Below are positions 9,284-19,482 of a stretch of DNA of 64,000 nucleotides, one piece after another; positions within the stretch are counted from its first letter, which is position 1; every line of letters begins with the position of its first letter. This DNA comes from Clostridium moniliforme. GTDB lineage: Bacteria > Bacillota > Clostridia > Clostridiales > Clostridiaceae. Under the pieces are notes generated by a model. It searched no databases. It worked only from the letters and a program-made list of their open reading frames with translations, and was not told the DNA's origin. The stretch covers positions 62,001 to 126,000 of the forward strand of contig NZ_JAGGJZ010000005.1 of NCBI RefSeq assembly GCF_017873235.1, written 5' to 3'. The translations under genes and the position numbers were made by a program.

Positions 9284-10096
9284 ATGGGGATTTTTGATGG
9301 ATATATATTAGTTTCAGATATGGATGGAACTTTGTTAAATGATGAAAGAAAAATATCAGAGGAAGATAAAAAGTCTATAAAATACTTTATAGATAATGGT
9401 GGATTATTTACTATAGCAACAGGAAGAATGTTACCTGCTGCAAGTAGATTTGCAAGGGAACTTAATTTAAGTTTACCTATAATTTTATATAATGGAAGTA
9501 AGGTTTATGATTATTCCACAGAAATTGTTGTTAAGGAACACTTTTTAGAGGAAGAGAGAAAAGCTGTGATACATAAATTACTAGAAGAAAAGGCTGATAT
9601 AGGAATAGAACTTTACTGCGAAGAGAATATTTATATATTTAAATCTTGTAAATATACAAGTAGATTAAAAGGCCTTGGTTATAATGTGATTTTTGATATA
9701 GATGAGAGTGTTTGGAATAAAAAGTGGACTAAAATTTTAATACTTGGGGAAAAGGAAGTTATTGATAACTTAGAAGAAGGTTTTGAAAATAAATATGATA
9801 GTGAGATTCCTATAAGAAGTGGAGAAAAATTTCTTGAAGTTGTGCCTAAATATACTTCAAAGGGAAAAGCTCTTATGGAATTAGTTGAAGCTTATAATTT
9901 AAGAGATTTTAAGATTGTAACTGTTGGAGATAATATGAATGATAAAGAGCTTATAGAAAATGCTACCTATGGATTTGTAGTTAAAAATGGTAATGAAAAA
10001 CTTTTGAATAATGCAAAATATATAGCTCCAAGTAATAATGAAAATCCTATTACTTATATTGTTAATTGGATAAAAGAAAATAGAAATTCTATTTAA
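9284..10096 (+). CDS. Cof-type HAD family phosphatase
   Basis: A 270-residue haloacid dehalogenase-like hydrolase of the Cof (type IIB) family. Motif I DMDGTLL gives nucleophile Asp12 and Asp14. Motif II is in ATGR, the motif III lysine in TSKGKALMEL, and motif IV is GDNMNDKELI. These enzymes dephosphorylate sugar phosphates or flavin precursors; specificity cannot be told. The AGGAGAG site lies in the gap after the SDR gene. A terminator follows. Confidence 0.9.
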   Translation: MGIFDGYILVSDMDGTLLNDERKISEEDKKSIKYFIDNGGLFTIATGRMLPAASRFARELNLSLPIILYNGSKVYDYSTEIVVKEHFLEEERKAVIHKLLEEKADIGIELYCEENIYIFKSCKYTSRLKGLGYNVIFDIDESVWNKKWTKILILGEKEVIDNLEEGFENKYDSEIPIRSGEKFLEVVPKYTSKGKALMELVEAYNLRDFKIVTVGDNMNDKELIENATYGFVVKNGNEKLLNNAKYIAPSNNENPITYIVNWIKENRNSI

Positions 10097-10102
10097 AAAT
10101 AT

Positions 10103-10139
10103 AAAAAGAGACTGCTAATAAAATTAAGCAGTCTCTTTT
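10103..10139. terminator. Bidirectional terminator between convergent genes
   Basis: AAAGAGACTGCT and AGCAGTCTCTTT form a 12-bp stem flanked by A and T runs, between the HAD gene and the ABC permease gene. Confidence 0.9.
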
Positions 10140-10141
10140 AG

Positions 10142-11323
10142 TTATGATCTAAATATTACTTCTTCTTTTGAGAACATGTATCTAGCAAAAAGTACAGCAG
10201 CAACAACATAAATTATATGCCAACCAAATACTATTGCTATATGAGTTGGGTTATATATTCCAACCATAACTTCTTTCATAAGAGCAACTGAATTTGCAAT
10301 TGGTATATTAAATATAAGCATAGAAGTATTTTTAGCATCCATAAATACAGGTACATATGAAAGAATCATAAATGGCATTACAAGACCTGAAAGGTAAGTT
10401 CCAGCCTCTTTAACTGATTTAGCATAAAGACTTACACAAGTTTCTAATGAGCAAATAGCAATTAGTAATAATAGAGAGATTAAAAGTATTAAAGCAATAC
10501 TTGTTCCATTAAGGGCAAGAGGGAATCCACCTTCCATGCCAGGAATACTTTGCATTGCAAAGTACATAGAACCAAGACTCAGTATTAGTGCAATAGCTGA
10601 AACTACACTCATTGCAATGATTTTACCCCATAAAAGAGCACTTCTATTACAAGATGTTGAAAGTAATGGTTCTAAAGTATTCCTTTCCTTTTCTCCAGCT
10701 CCAAGATCTGCTGCAATTGCAAGAGTTGGTGAAATCATAAGTATTATTATTAATGAAGGTATCATACTACCAAAACCACTAGCCGTAGGGTTAACATTTC
10801 CATCTTTAGTTAATCCAGATTTAACACTTACATCAAAAGGTTTAAGTATTGAAGGATTTATACCCTTAGCAGTTAATTTATCACTGACTATTTTATCTGA
10901 TAATCCGCTTAAAAGTTTTTCAACAATATTTGATGCTATCTGAGAATTATTAGAGTTTTCATCAAATAATATTTGAAGATCTGTTTTCTTTCCTTCTGAT
11001 ACTAGCTTGTCAAAGTTTTTTGGAATATCAATAATAAGTTGTACATCTCCATCCTTTAAAGCTTTAGAAGGGTCATTTACATCTTTTATACTAATATTAC
11101 TTTGAGATTTTAGTATATTTGCTACACTTGAATTTAAATCTCCCTTCATAACAATATTAATATTTTGAGATGCTTTCTTTTGGGTGTCTTCTATTCCTTT
11201 AAACATGATATTAAAGATAATAGGGAAAATTAGTATTGGAAGTAGAATAGAAAATATAATAGTTTTTCTATCACGGAAAATATCCTTTAGTTCTTTCTTA
11301 AAGACTATAAAAAAATTATTCAT
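10142..11323 (-). CDS. ABC transporter permease, NatB-like
   Basis: A 393-residue ABC-2 type permease. One membrane segment near the N-terminus (TIIFSILLPILIFPIIF) is followed by a large extracytoplasmic domain of about 150 residues and then five or so segments at the end; the motif GAGEKERNTLEPLLSTSCNR is typical of NatB/YhaP exporters. The start is the ATG at 11323, eight bases after GGAGG; it overlaps the last eight bases of the ATPase gene, so translation is likely coupled. NatAB exports sodium in Bacillus; export of other compounds is equally possible here. Confidence 0.87.
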   Translation of the reverse strand: MNNFFIVFKKELKDIFRDRKTIIFSILLPILIFPIIFNIMFKGIEDTQKKASQNINIVMKGDLNSSVANILKSQSNISIKDVNDPSKALKDGDVQLIIDIPKNFDKLVSEGKKTDLQILFDENSNNSQIASNIVEKLLSGLSDKIVSDKLTAKGINPSILKPFDVSVKSGLTKDGNVNPTASGFGSMIPSLIIILMISPTLAIAADLGAGEKERNTLEPLLSTSCNRSALLWGKIIAMSVVSAIALILSLGSMYFAMQSIPGMEGGFPLALNGTSIALILLISLLLLIAICSLETCVSLYAKSVKEAGTYLSGLVMPFMILSYVPVFMDAKNTSMLIFNIPIANSVALMKEVMVGIYNPTHIAIVFGWHIIYVVAAVLFARYMFSKEEVIFRS

Positions 11324-12047
11324 GAGCATTACCTCCAATTAAAGATACAAAGACTTCCTCTAAATCTTCACTATCATATTTAATTTTAAGAGTTTCTAAA
11401 TTACAATCTTCTAAAAGTTTACCCTTATTAATAATAACAACTCTATCACAAAGCTTTTCAACCTCTGCCATTGAATGACTTGAAAAAAGAATAGTTTTTC
11501 CTTCCTCTTTACATTTAAGTATAAATTCATGAACTGTTCTAGCTGCTGTAACATCAAGACCAGTTGAAGGTTCATCAAAAAGCATAACGTTAGGACTATG
11601 AACTATAGAACGTGCTATAGATACCTTTTGTTTCATTCCCCTTGAAAATTTAGCTACTTTTTTATCAATAAACTCATCCATTTCAAATCTTTTGGATAAT
11701 TCATTAATACGCTCATCAGCGCTTTTATTATCTATACCATAAAGATTAGCAAAATATTTTATATTTTCTCTTGCAGTTAATCTATCATATAGACCTACAT
11801 CCCCTCCGAAAAGTATTCCAATTTCTTTTCTAACTTTAATAGGTTCCTTAGATGCTAAATAGCCATTAACTATTGCTTCACCAGAAGAAATTTTAAGCAT
11901 TGTTGATATCATTCTAAGAGTGGTTGTTTTACCAGCTCCATTTTCTCCAAGTAAACCAACTATTTCTCCAGGTTTAACTTGAAAGGAAATATCATCAACA
12001 ACGGTAGTATTTTTAAAAGTTTTCGTTAGATTAGTCACCTTTAACAT
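11316..12047 (-). CDS. ABC transporter ATP-binding protein, NatA-like
   Basis: A 243-residue ABC ATPase with Walker A GENGAGKTT (about residue 35), signature FSRGMKQKVS (about 138), Walker B VMLFDEPSTGLD and the H-loop in LFSSHSMAEV. It powers the permease encoded immediately downstream, with which it overlaps. Its best resemblance is to NatA of sodium or drug efflux systems. An AGGGGGA site precedes the ATG. Confidence 0.9.
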   Translation of the reverse strand: MLKVTNLTKTFKNTTVVDDISFQVKPGEIVGLLGENGAGKTTTLRMISTMLKISSGEAIVNGYLASKEPIKVRKEIGILFGGDVGLYDRLTARENIKYFANLYGIDNKSADERINELSKRFEMDEFIDKKVAKFSRGMKQKVSIARSIVHSPNVMLFDEPSTGLDVTAARTVHEFILKCKEEGKTILFSSHSMAEVEKLCDRVVIINKGKLLEDCNLETLKIKYDSEDLEEVFVSLIGGNAHE

Positions 12048-12213
12048 TATTAATCCCCCTTATATTTTTTGTGTAATATATTACCATAAATGTGATATAA
12101 AAAGATAATATCACTAAATTAATTAAAAGTAAATAGTAATTAATAACCTTTTTTATAATATTAATATACATTTTAAAAAGTAAATAATATTAAAATAGAT
12201 TTATAGAAATTTC

Positions 12214-12242
12214 TTGACACATAAATATTCATAAACTAAAAT
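12214..12242 (+). promoter_or_regulatory. Promoter of the carAB operon
   Basis: TTGACA (12214-12219) and TAAAAT (12237-12242) with 17 bases between. It leaves a leader of about 260 bases before carA. Confidence 0.8.
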
Positions 12243-12280
12243 ATAAAACAGAATAATTTTTAAAGTTAAGATACACTTTA

Positions 12281-12443
12281 AATTGGTCCTGTGAGGCCAG
12301 AAAGGAGTATGCAACTATGTTATTACAGCAAAAGAGAAATATCATAGCTTTGCCGTTAAAGGTAAATTTAATAAACAAAGAATATATAAGGATAATAAGG
12401 AGAGCAATTTAAAATATTGTGGTCTCTTTATTGTCCTTTTTTT
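12281..12443 (+). promoter_or_regulatory. PyrR-type attenuator leader of carAB
   Basis: The stretch GGTCCTGTGAGGCCAGAAAG at 12285-12304 resembles the anti-antiterminator loop bound by PyrR with UMP in Firmicutes (TCC-N-G-N-GAGG core). A terminator follows at 12388-12443: AAGGATAATAAGGAGAG pairs, with some G-U pairs, with CTCTTTATTGTCCTT and a T run follows. The arrangement predicts early termination when UMP is plentiful. PyrR itself is not in the window. Confidence 0.8.
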
Positions 12444-12509
12444 GTATATAAAATTTTATCTTTAAGAAGTGTATTTTTAGCAAAAATACTAAATTAGGGA
12501 GGGCTAAGC

Positions 12510-13559
12510 ATGAAAGCAAGGCTTATATTAGAAAATGGCATGATTTTTGAAGGGAATCCATTTGGATATCTTAAAGAAAATGTAGGAGAAGTAGTATTTA
12601 CTACTGGAATGACTGGATATCAGGAAGTTTTAACAGATCCATCTTATTATGGTCAAATAGTAACAATGACGTATCCTCTTATAGGAAACTATGGAATAAA
12701 CTTAGAAGATATGGAGTCAAATAAAGCAAGGGTTTCAGGATTTATAGTTAGAGAAAAATGTGATATGCCAAATAATTTTAGATGTGAATTAACATTAGAT
12801 AATTATTTAAAGTTAAATAAAATAATAGGACTTGAAGGCATAGATACAAGAGCTCTAACAAAAGTTCTTAGAAATAATGGAACAATGAAAGGAATTATTG
12901 TTTTAGATGATTCAAAGTTAGAAGATGTTAAAAGTAAACTAAATAAATTTTCCAATAAAGATGCAGTAAATATTGTATCTACTAAAGAAAAATATGAAAT
13001 TCCTGGAGAAGGAAAACATGTAGCTATTATAGATTATGGAATAAAAGAAAATATAATAAGATGCTTTAAAAATAGAGGATGTAAAATTACAGTATTTCCA
13101 TCAAAGGTAAAGGCAGAAGAAATACTTAACGTAAATCCAGATTTAATATTTTTATCAAATGGTCCTGGAGATCCACAGGATTTAGAAGAGGAAATAAATA
13201 CAATAAAAAATATAATAGGTAAAAAACCTGTAGTTGGAATTTGTTTAGGACATCAACTTTTAGCATTAAGTTTAGGAGGAAATACAACTAAATTAAAGTT
13301 TGGACATAGAGGATGCAATCATCCAGTAAAAGATTTAGAAACGGGAAAAGTACATATAACCTCACAAAATCATGGGTATGTTGTAGATAAATTACCTGAT
13401 GATGTAGAAGTAACTCATTTAAATATAAATGATGGAACAATTGAAGGATTAAAACATAAAACTATGAAGGTATACTCAGTTCAATTCCATCCAGAGGCAT
13501 CAGCAGGTCCAAAGGATTCAGAATATATATTCGATAGATTTTTAAGTTATGCATTATAA
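12510..13559 (+). CDS. carA: carbamoyl phosphate synthase small subunit
   Basis: A 349-residue glutaminase subunit that releases ammonia from glutamine for carbamoyl phosphate, the first intermediate of pyrimidine and arginine synthesis. The N-terminal CarA domain starts with ARLILENGMIFEG. The C-terminal class I amidotransferase domain has the nucleophile Cys245 in GICLGHQ and the His-x-Glu pair in QFHPEAS. The ATG follows GGGAGGG. The carB gene begins 21 bases after the stop. The leader suggests control by pyrimidines rather than arginine, as for the pyrAA copy of Bacillus. Confidence 0.95.
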   Translation: MKARLILENGMIFEGNPFGYLKENVGEVVFTTGMTGYQEVLTDPSYYGQIVTMTYPLIGNYGINLEDMESNKARVSGFIVREKCDMPNNFRCELTLDNYLKLNKIIGLEGIDTRALTKVLRNNGTMKGIIVLDDSKLEDVKSKLNKFSNKDAVNIVSTKEKYEIPGEGKHVAIIDYGIKENIIRCFKNRGCKITVFPSKVKAEEILNVNPDLIFLSNGPGDPQDLEEEINTIKNIIGKKPVVGICLGHQLLALSLGGNTTKLKFGHRGCNHPVKDLETGKVHITSQNHGYVVDKLPDDVEVTHLNINDGTIEGLKHKTMKVYSVQFHPEASAGPKDSEYIFDRFLSYAL

Positions 13560-13580
13560 GATTATTAGGGGGTTAAAGAT

Positions 13581-16500
13581 ATGCCATTAAATAAAGATAT
13601 AAAGAAAGTATTAGTTATAGGATCAGGTCCAATAGTAATAGGACAAGCAGCAGAATTTGATTATTCAGGAACACAAGCCTGTGAAGCATTAAGAGAAGAA
13701 GGAATTGAAGTTGTATTAATAAATTCAAATCCAGCAACTATAATGACAGATAGAGAAGTTGCAGATAAGGTTTATTTAGAACCATTAACTTTAGAATTTG
13801 TTGAAAAAGTAATAAAAAAGGAAAGACCAGATAGTTTACTTGCAGGAATGGGTGGTCAAACAGGATTAAATCTTGCAGTAGAACTTTATGATTCTGGAAT
13901 TTTAGATAAATATAATGTAAAAGTAATAGGAACTTCTATTGAGTCTATAAAAGAAGGTGAAGATAGAGAACTATTTAGAAATATGATGAACAGAATTAAA
14001 GAACCTGTTATTCAAAGTGAAATAATAACAGACTTTAATACTGGAATGGACTTTGCAAATAAAATAGGTTATCCAGTAATAGTAAGACCTGCCTATACCC
14101 TTGGGGGAACTGGCGGAGGTATTGCTGAAAATGAAGAGGAACTTAAAGTAATATTAGAATCAGGACTTCAGTTAAGCACAATAGGACAAGTATTATTAGA
14201 AAAGTCAGTTAAGGGTTGGAAAGAAATAGAATATGAAGTAATGAGAGATTCCTATGGAAACTGTATAACAGTATGTAATATGGAAAACATAGATCCAGTT
14301 GGAATTCATACAGGAGATAGTATAGTTGTAGCACCATCTCAAACATTATCAGATAAGGAATATCAGATGCTTAGAACTGCATCAATAAACATAATAAATG
14401 CGGTAGGAATAAAGGGAGGGTGTAATGTACAATTTGCCTTAAATCCTGAAAGTTTTGAATATGCAGTAATAGAAATAAATCCAAGGGTTTCAAGATCATC
14501 AGCTCTAGCATCAAAGGCAACTGGATACCCAATTGCAAAGCTTGCAGCTAAAATTGTATTAGGCTATGGACTTGATGAAATAAAAAATGCTGTAACTCAA
14601 AAAACATATGCTTGCTTTGAACCAGCTCTTGATTATGTAGTATGTAAAATTCCCAAATGGCCTTTTGATAAATTCTTTGGTGCAGATAGAGAACTTGGAA
14701 CAAAGATGATGGCAACTGGAGAAATAATGGCAATAGGTTCAAATTTTGAACAAGCTTTCTTAAAAGGAATAAGAAGTTTAGAAATAGGAAGATATTCTTT
14801 AGATTTTAAGAAGTTTAGAAATTTAAGTATGAAGGAACTAAAAGATAGAGTAGTATGTCCAGATGATGAAAGAATATTTGCCTTAGCAGAAATTCTTAGA
14901 AGAGATTATAGGATAGACATGGTATCTCAAATAACTGGAATAGATAAATTCTTCATAGAAAAGTTTAAGTGGATAGTTGAAGAAGAGCAAAGATTAAAAT
15001 TAAGCAATATAGAAAATCTAGATAAAGAATGGCTTTTAAAATTAAAGAAAAAAGGTTTTTCAGATAAGGCAATAGCAGATTTTTTAAAGGTAAGTCCAGA
15101 TGATATATATAAATTAAGAGATATATGGAATATAAAACCTTCATATAAAATGGTTGATACTTGTGCAGGAGAATTTGAAGCTTTATCACCATATTACTAC
15201 TCAAGCTATGATGAATATGATGAAGTTAAAGTAACAAATGATAAAAAGAAAGTAATAGTTATAGGTTCAGGTCCAATTAGAATAGGACAAGGTGTAGAGT
15301 TTGATTACGCATCAGTTCATTGTGTTAAGGCACTTAAAAATTTAGGAATAGAAACAATAATAGTAAATAATAATCCAGAGACAGTAAGTACAGATTTTGA
15401 TATATCAGATAAATTATATTTTGAGCCACTTACAGAAGAGGATGTTTTAAACATAATAGAAAAGGAAAATCCAGATGGAGTAATACTTCAATTTGGTGGT
15501 CAAACAGCTATTAAGCTTGCAAATTTCTTAAAGGAGAAAAATATAAAGGCTCTAGGAACAACAGCGGATGAAATTGATATGGCAGAGGATAGAGAAAAAT
15601 TTGATGCACTTTTAGAAGAGTTAGGAGTAGCTAGACCAAAGGGAAAAGGAGTATGGTCAGTTGAAGAGGGTTTAAAAGAAGCTAAAATATTAGGTTTTCC
15701 AGTACTTGTTAGACCTTCATATGTAATTGGAGGACAAGGTATGGAGATAACTCATGATGAAGAGGAGTTAAAATATTATTTAGAAAATGCCTTTTTAAAG
15801 GATAAGAAAAATCCAATTCTTATAGATAAATATTTAATGGGAAGAGAAATAGAAGTAGATGCAATATCAGATGGGGAAGATATATTAATACCAGGAATTA
15901 TGGAGCACTTAGAAAGAGCTGGAGTTCATTCAGGTGATAGTATAACAATGTATCCAAGTCAAAATATAAGGGAAGAAATTAAAGAAAAAATATTAGAATA
16001 TACTAAAAAACTTGCACTAGCAATAGGAATAAAAGGAATGATAAACATTCAATTTATAGAATTCGAAGGGAAGCTTTATGTAATAGAAGTTAATCCAAGA
16101 GCTTCAAGAACAGTACCTTATATAAGTAAAGTTTCTAAAGTTCCAATAGTTGATATTGCTACAAAAGCAATGCTTGGATATAAATTAAAAGATTTAGGAT
16201 ATGGGGTAGGTCTATACAAAGAGCCAGAACTTATATCAGTTAAAGTACCAGTATTCTCAACTCAAAAACTTCCAAATGTAGAAGTATCATTAGGACCAGA
16301 AATGAAATCAACAGGAGAGGTTTTAGGAGTTGGAAGAAATATAAAGGAAGCTTTATACAAAGGATTTGTTGCAGCAGGAATGATAACTAACATTGATAAT
16401 AAAAAAATACTTGCAACAATTAAAAACCATGATAAACAAGAATTTTTAGAAATGGCAGTGGAGCTTTTAAAACTAGGATATAAATTTGTATCAACAAAGG

Positions 16501-16796
16501 GAACATGTAAATTATTAAGAGATAATGGAATTAATGCAGAAGAAGTAAGAAAAATTAATGAAGAAAATCCCAATATACTAGATGTAGTAAAAAATAAAGA
16601 AGTTGATTTAGTAATAAATACACCAACTAAAGGAAATGATTCAAAGAGAGATGGATTTTTAATAAGAAGAGCTGCTGTAGAGAGAAATATTGGAGTTATA
16701 ACAGCTTTAGATACATTGAAGGCAATGATAGATGTTAGAAAAGAAAATTTTAGTGAAAAAAATAATTTAGAAGTTTTCAATATATCAGAAATTTAA
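13581..16796 (+). CDS. carB: carbamoyl phosphate synthase large subunit
   Basis: A 1071-residue synthetase of normal length. It has two homologous ATP-grasp halves: the first begins [21 protein letters not shown] and the second, near residue 555, begins [21 protein letters not shown]. The halves form carboxyphosphate and carbamoyl phosphate in turn. A C-terminal allosteric domain (about 930-1071, with [13 protein letters not shown]) normally binds UMP or other effectors. It is co-transcribed with carA. Confidence 0.96.
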   Translation: MPLNKDIKKVLVIGSGPIVIGQAAEFDYSGTQACEALREEGIEVVLINSNPATIMTDREVADKVYLEPLTLEFVEKVIKKERPDSLLAGMGGQTGLNLAVELYDSGILDKYNVKVIGTSIESIKEGEDRELFRNMMNRIKEPVIQSEIITDFNTGMDFANKIGYPVIVRPAYTLGGTGGGIAENEEELKVILESGLQLSTIGQVLLEKSVKGWKEIEYEVMRDSYGNCITVCNMENIDPVGIHTGDSIVVAPSQTLSDKEYQMLRTASINIINAVGIKGGCNVQFALNPESFEYAVIEINPRVSRSSALASKATGYPIAKLAAKIVLGYGLDEIKNAVTQKTYACFEPALDYVVCKIPKWPFDKFFGADRELGTKMMATGEIMAIGSNFEQAFLKGIRSLEIGRYSLDFKKFRNLSMKELKDRVVCPDDERIFALAEILRRDYRIDMVSQITGIDKFFIEKFKWIVEEEQRLKLSNIENLDKEWLLKLKKKGFSDKAIADFLKVSPDDIYKLRDIWNIKPSYKMVDTCAGEFEALSPYYYSSYDEYDEVKVTNDKKKVIVIGSGPIRIGQGVEFDYASVHCVKALKNLGIETIIVNNNPETVSTDFDISDKLYFEPLTEEDVLNIIEKENPDGVILQFGGQTAIKLANFLKEKNIKALGTTADEIDMAEDREKFDALLEELGVARPKGKGVWSVEEGLKEAKILGFPVLVRPSYVIGGQGMEITHDEEELKYYLENAFLKDKKNPILIDKYLMGREIEVDAISDGEDILIPGIMEHLERAGVHSGDSITMYPSQNIREEIKEKILEYTKKLALAIGIKGMINIQFIEFEGKLYVIEVNPRASRTVPYISKVSKVPIVDIATKAMLGYKLKDLGYGVGLYKEPELISVKVPVFSTQKLPNVEVSLGPEMKSTGEVLGVGRNIKEALYKGFVAAGMITNIDNKKILATIKNHDKQEFLEMAVELLKLGYKFVSTKGTCKLLRDNGINAEEVRKINEENPNILDVVKNKEVDLVINTPTKGNDSKRDGFLIRRAAVERNIGVITALDTLKAMIDVRKENFSEKNNLEVFNISEI

Positions 16797-16860
16797 AATA
16801 AAAAATAAATGGAGTTTATTTTTATATTTATTGGAGTTAAAGATATTTATAAACAATAAA

Positions 16861-16907
16861 ATAGAGTATTGCATAAGAACTAGAAATCATATGCAATACT
16901 CTTTTTA
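16861..16907 (+). terminator. Terminator after carB
   Basis: AGAGTATTGCATA (16863-16875) and TATGCAATACTCT (16890-16902) form a perfect 13-bp stem followed by TTTT. Confidence 0.88.
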
Positions 16908-17018
16908 TGTCTAATAAAAAAGAATTATAAATCGACAGTTTTTTCTTTTAAAAATAAAAAATAATTTAGGAATATATAATCTAATAAAACATATATTGTT
17001 AACATAAGAAAAAATATA

Positions 17019-17068
17019 TTGACATACGAACCTGTGTTCGCTAAAATATAATCAAACGTGTGTTCGTA
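17019..17068 (+). promoter_or_regulatory. Promoter with two LexA-type (SOS) operators
   Basis: TTGACA (17019-17024) and TAAAAT (17042-17047) are 17 bases apart. CGAACCTGTGTTCG (17027-17040) fits the Gram-positive SOS box GAAC-N4-GTTC perfectly and fills the spacer. A second near-match, AAACGTGTGTTCG (17054-17066), follows the -10. LexA bound here would block polymerase. Confidence 0.82.
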
Positions 17069-17085
17069 TAAAAGGAGTGTTATTT

Positions 17086-17349
17086 ATGAAATCTAATTCA
17101 AATATTTTTGTAAAATTAAATTATAAGAGTATGACTGAAAGCAGAAGCTTAATTATTGATAGACAGGGAAACTTTGGAGATTCAAAAAAATATTTAATGT
17201 GTGCAGGAAAATATGATAAAAATGGATGGACTATAGTTTTTAAAGCTAGAGATTATAAAGAGGCTGAGGAAATAGTAAATAATAATCCTTTTATACATAG
17301 CAAGGGATATTCATCAAGTATATATCAAAAACCATCATTCTCATGTTAA
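17086..17349 (+). CDS. small SOS-controlled protein of unknown function
   Basis: An 87-residue protein, probably cytoplasmic, with no signal peptide or membrane segment. The region KYLMCAGKYDKNGWTIVFKA and DYKEAEEIVNNNPF loosely recalls a YCII-like fold, but I do not trust this. It ends in a Cys. I use the ATG at 17086 because AAAGGAG at 17071-17077 lies nine bases upstream; the earlier GTG overlaps that site. Two LexA-type boxes sit on the promoter, so DNA damage should induce it. It stands alone, with a terminator after it. Confidence 0.72.
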   Translation: MKSNSNIFVKLNYKSMTESRSLIIDRQGNFGDSKKYLMCAGKYDKNGWTIVFKARDYKEAEEIVNNNPFIHSKGYSSSIYQKPSFSC

Positions 17350-17415
17350 ACCTAATGGACAGGATTAAAACATTCTACAATAAATAATTTTATAGATATA
17401 TACTTTGAATAATAA

Positions 17416-17443
17416 AAAGGCTAGAAGTAATTTCTAGCCTTTA
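17416..17443. terminator. Bidirectional terminator
   Basis: AAAGGCTAGAA and TTCTAGCCTTT with a short loop, between the SOS-controlled gene and the convergent glutamine synthetase gene. Confidence 0.85.
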
Positions 17444-17451
17444 ATATTAAA

Positions 17452-19353
17452 TTATAAATCTAATAAGTTTTTCTCATATTCTGAGTAAAGTTCTCTAAGT
17501 TCACACATTTTATCTTCAATTTCTAAATAAAGCTCAGAAGCTAATTTATAATCAGAATTATTAAATGCATCTCTTAATCTACTAAATAAAGATTTACTAT
17601 TAGAAGTATCTTTCATTAAATAGTGTCTTAATTTATTTAATCTAGTCCAATTAAATATATCTAAATCAAGAGCTTTATCTGGAGAATGAAGTCTTTTACT
17701 ATCTCTTATTTGTTTAATGTAGTTGTTTATTATTCTATGTTCTAATTCAGTTGCCCATCTTGATAGTGCAGCGATTTTAAAACTGTTTATTATTTGATCA
17801 GTAAATACTGGATTTTTCTTTAATACTTCAAGTTTATCTAAATTATTATCAAGTTGAGATAAGTTTTCATAAACTGTTGCAGGTGCTTTACCGAAGTATT
17901 CATTTCTTTCTTGTTCATTAAAGTCTTCAAATACGTCATCTTCACTTCTATAAGCTCTACTAGTCTCTAAATAGTCTGCCTTTTCACCAGGTTTTTTAGA
18001 TAACTCTTTTAATAACTCATCTTTTGATTTTTTTGAATGTGAAGCATATAAAATACCATCAAGCATAGCTAAATAAGAAACTGCAAATGTTAAATATGTA
18101 TTTGAATGTGGATTTGGTGATCTAAGTTCAAATCTAGTTGCCATAGGACTTTCAAAGTCTCTTATTAATCCAATTAAAACAGTTCTATTTCTTGAAGGGT
18201 TCTCTGGAGTTATTCCTAATGAAGTAACTGTACAAATTGGTGCCTCAAATCCAGGTTTCAATCTCTTAAGGGAATTATTTGTTGAAGATATAAATGGATT
18301 CATTACTTCATAATTTTTAAGTATTCCCATAACAGCACCATATCCTATTTCACTTAAGAAATGTTCTTTAGATACATGGAATAGGTTAACTCTATTTCCA
18401 TTCTTTAATTTAGCACTAACTCCTAAGTGAACATGCATACCAGAACCAGCAACTTCATCTATTGGTTTTGCCATAAATGTTACTTCAAGACCATTTCTTC
18501 TAAATGTTTCTTGTATAAGAGTTCTAATGAAAAGTTCATTATCTGCTGCTTGAAGTGCTGATGCAAATTTCCAGTCTACTTCAAGTTGTTCCATGATGTG
18601 ATTGAATTTACCAGTGCTTTCAAGTTTAGCTTTAACACCACCAACTTCTTTATGTCCCATTTCAGGATTAAAGCCGTATTTATCCATTAATATTAAAGTT
18701 TGTTCTAAAGCAGTTCTTACTGTTCCTTTAGTTCTTGTCCAATATTGTTCTTGTAAAACTTGTGATGTTGATAACTCTTCTATTTCAGCAGTATCATTTG
18801 GTGTTTTAACCCAAAATTCTAATTCTGTTGCTGAAGTTAAGTTAATTTCTTCTATATCTTCTTTAGTTAAATTGTAAGTTTCTAATAATTTTGGATTTTT
18901 TGAGAATTCGTCCCAAAGGGCTTTTTCGAAGGTTTCAACAGATGATTTTAAAATATATCTTGAATCAACAGCTTTGTTGTTATGATATAAGAAACAAGGA
19001 ATCTTAAGAGTACCTATAGGTTTTTTTGTAAGAGGGTCTATATTATCGTAGTTGTAGTCAACAAACCAATTACAGTCTAAATCTGTAATCATATCAACTT
19101 TTGCATTATTAAGGGTAGCTATTCCAGGTAATACAACTGATGAACCGTCTGTTTGAACAGCGACACCATTTAAAAATGAATCAATATCATCTAAAAATAA
19201 GCTTACAGGAATTTTTTCATCTGTATCATTACCAGATAAATCTATTCCAACTAGAGAAACAAACTTAATTTCAGGATTTTCAGATAATATATTAAAAATA
19301 TCGCTTTTAGTATGTTTATTGCTTGGTATAGTGTAAATTAAATCATCAACCAT
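17452..19353 (-). CDS. glutamine synthetase, long form
   Basis: A 633-residue enzyme that joins ammonia to glutamate using ATP. The catalytic domain shows ATELEFWVKTP (metal-binding Glu), GSGMHVHLGVS, STNNSLKRLKPGFEAP and RFELRSPNPHSNTY, all glutamine synthetase signatures. It is much longer than type I enzymes (about 445) and shorter than classical GlnN type III (about 700), with an extra N-terminal segment and a helical, charged C-terminal segment from about residue 490. I cannot assign the type by eye. The start at 19353 is the first possible one, because an in-frame stop lies three codons upstream, yet no good ribosome site is close to it. Confidence 0.85.
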   Translation of the reverse strand: MVDDLIYTIPSNKHTKSDIFNILSENPEIKFVSLVGIDLSGNDTDEKIPVSLFLDDIDSFLNGVAVQTDGSSVVLPGIATLNNAKVDMITDLDCNWFVDYNYDNIDPLTKKPIGTLKIPCFLYHNNKAVDSRYILKSSVETFEKALWDEFSKNPKLLETYNLTKEDIEEINLTSATELEFWVKTPNDTAEIEELSTSQVLQEQYWTRTKGTVRTALEQTLILMDKYGFNPEMGHKEVGGVKAKLESTGKFNHIMEQLEVDWKFASALQAADNELFIRTLIQETFRRNGLEVTFMAKPIDEVAGSGMHVHLGVSAKLKNGNRVNLFHVSKEHFLSEIGYGAVMGILKNYEVMNPFISSTNNSLKRLKPGFEAPICTVTSLGITPENPSRNRTVLIGLIRDFESPMATRFELRSPNPHSNTYLTFAVSYLAMLDGILYASHSKKSKDELLKELSKKPGEKADYLETSRAYRSEDDVFEDFNEQERNEYFGKAPATVYENLSQLDNNLDKLEVLKKNPVFTDQIINSFKIAALSRWATELEHRIINNYIKQIRDSKRLHSPDKALDLDIFNWTRLNKLRHYLMKDTSNSKSLFSRLRDAFNNSDYKLASELYLEIEDKMCELRELYSEYEKNLLDL

Positions 19354-19361
19354 AGTTTTCT

Positions 19362-19417
19362 ATTCTAGATATTAATGTAGAAATGAACTATATACCTAGA
19401 ATAATGTCACATCCTTT
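19362..19417 (-). promoter_or_regulatory. Leader hairpin between a distant ribosome site and the glutamine synthetase start
   Basis: On the minus strand AAAGGAT (19417-19411) is followed by a hairpin formed by ATTCTAG plus ATAT (19402-19390) and ATAT plus CTAGAAT (19372-19362), with a two-base bulge and 17-base loop. The ATG follows nine bases after the stem. The only good ribosome site is thus about 57 bases from the start in linear sequence. Confidence 0.55.
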
Positions 19418-19482
19418 CTAGTTTATCGAATGAATTTGAAAACACTTAACTTAATGTTCGTGTCACAAAAAATCTTAGACAA

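Noticed and set aside
14548..15204. Reading frames on the minus strand inside carB
   Set aside because: They lie opposite a strongly conserved gene, have low-complexity Leu/Tyr-rich products and no ribosome site.
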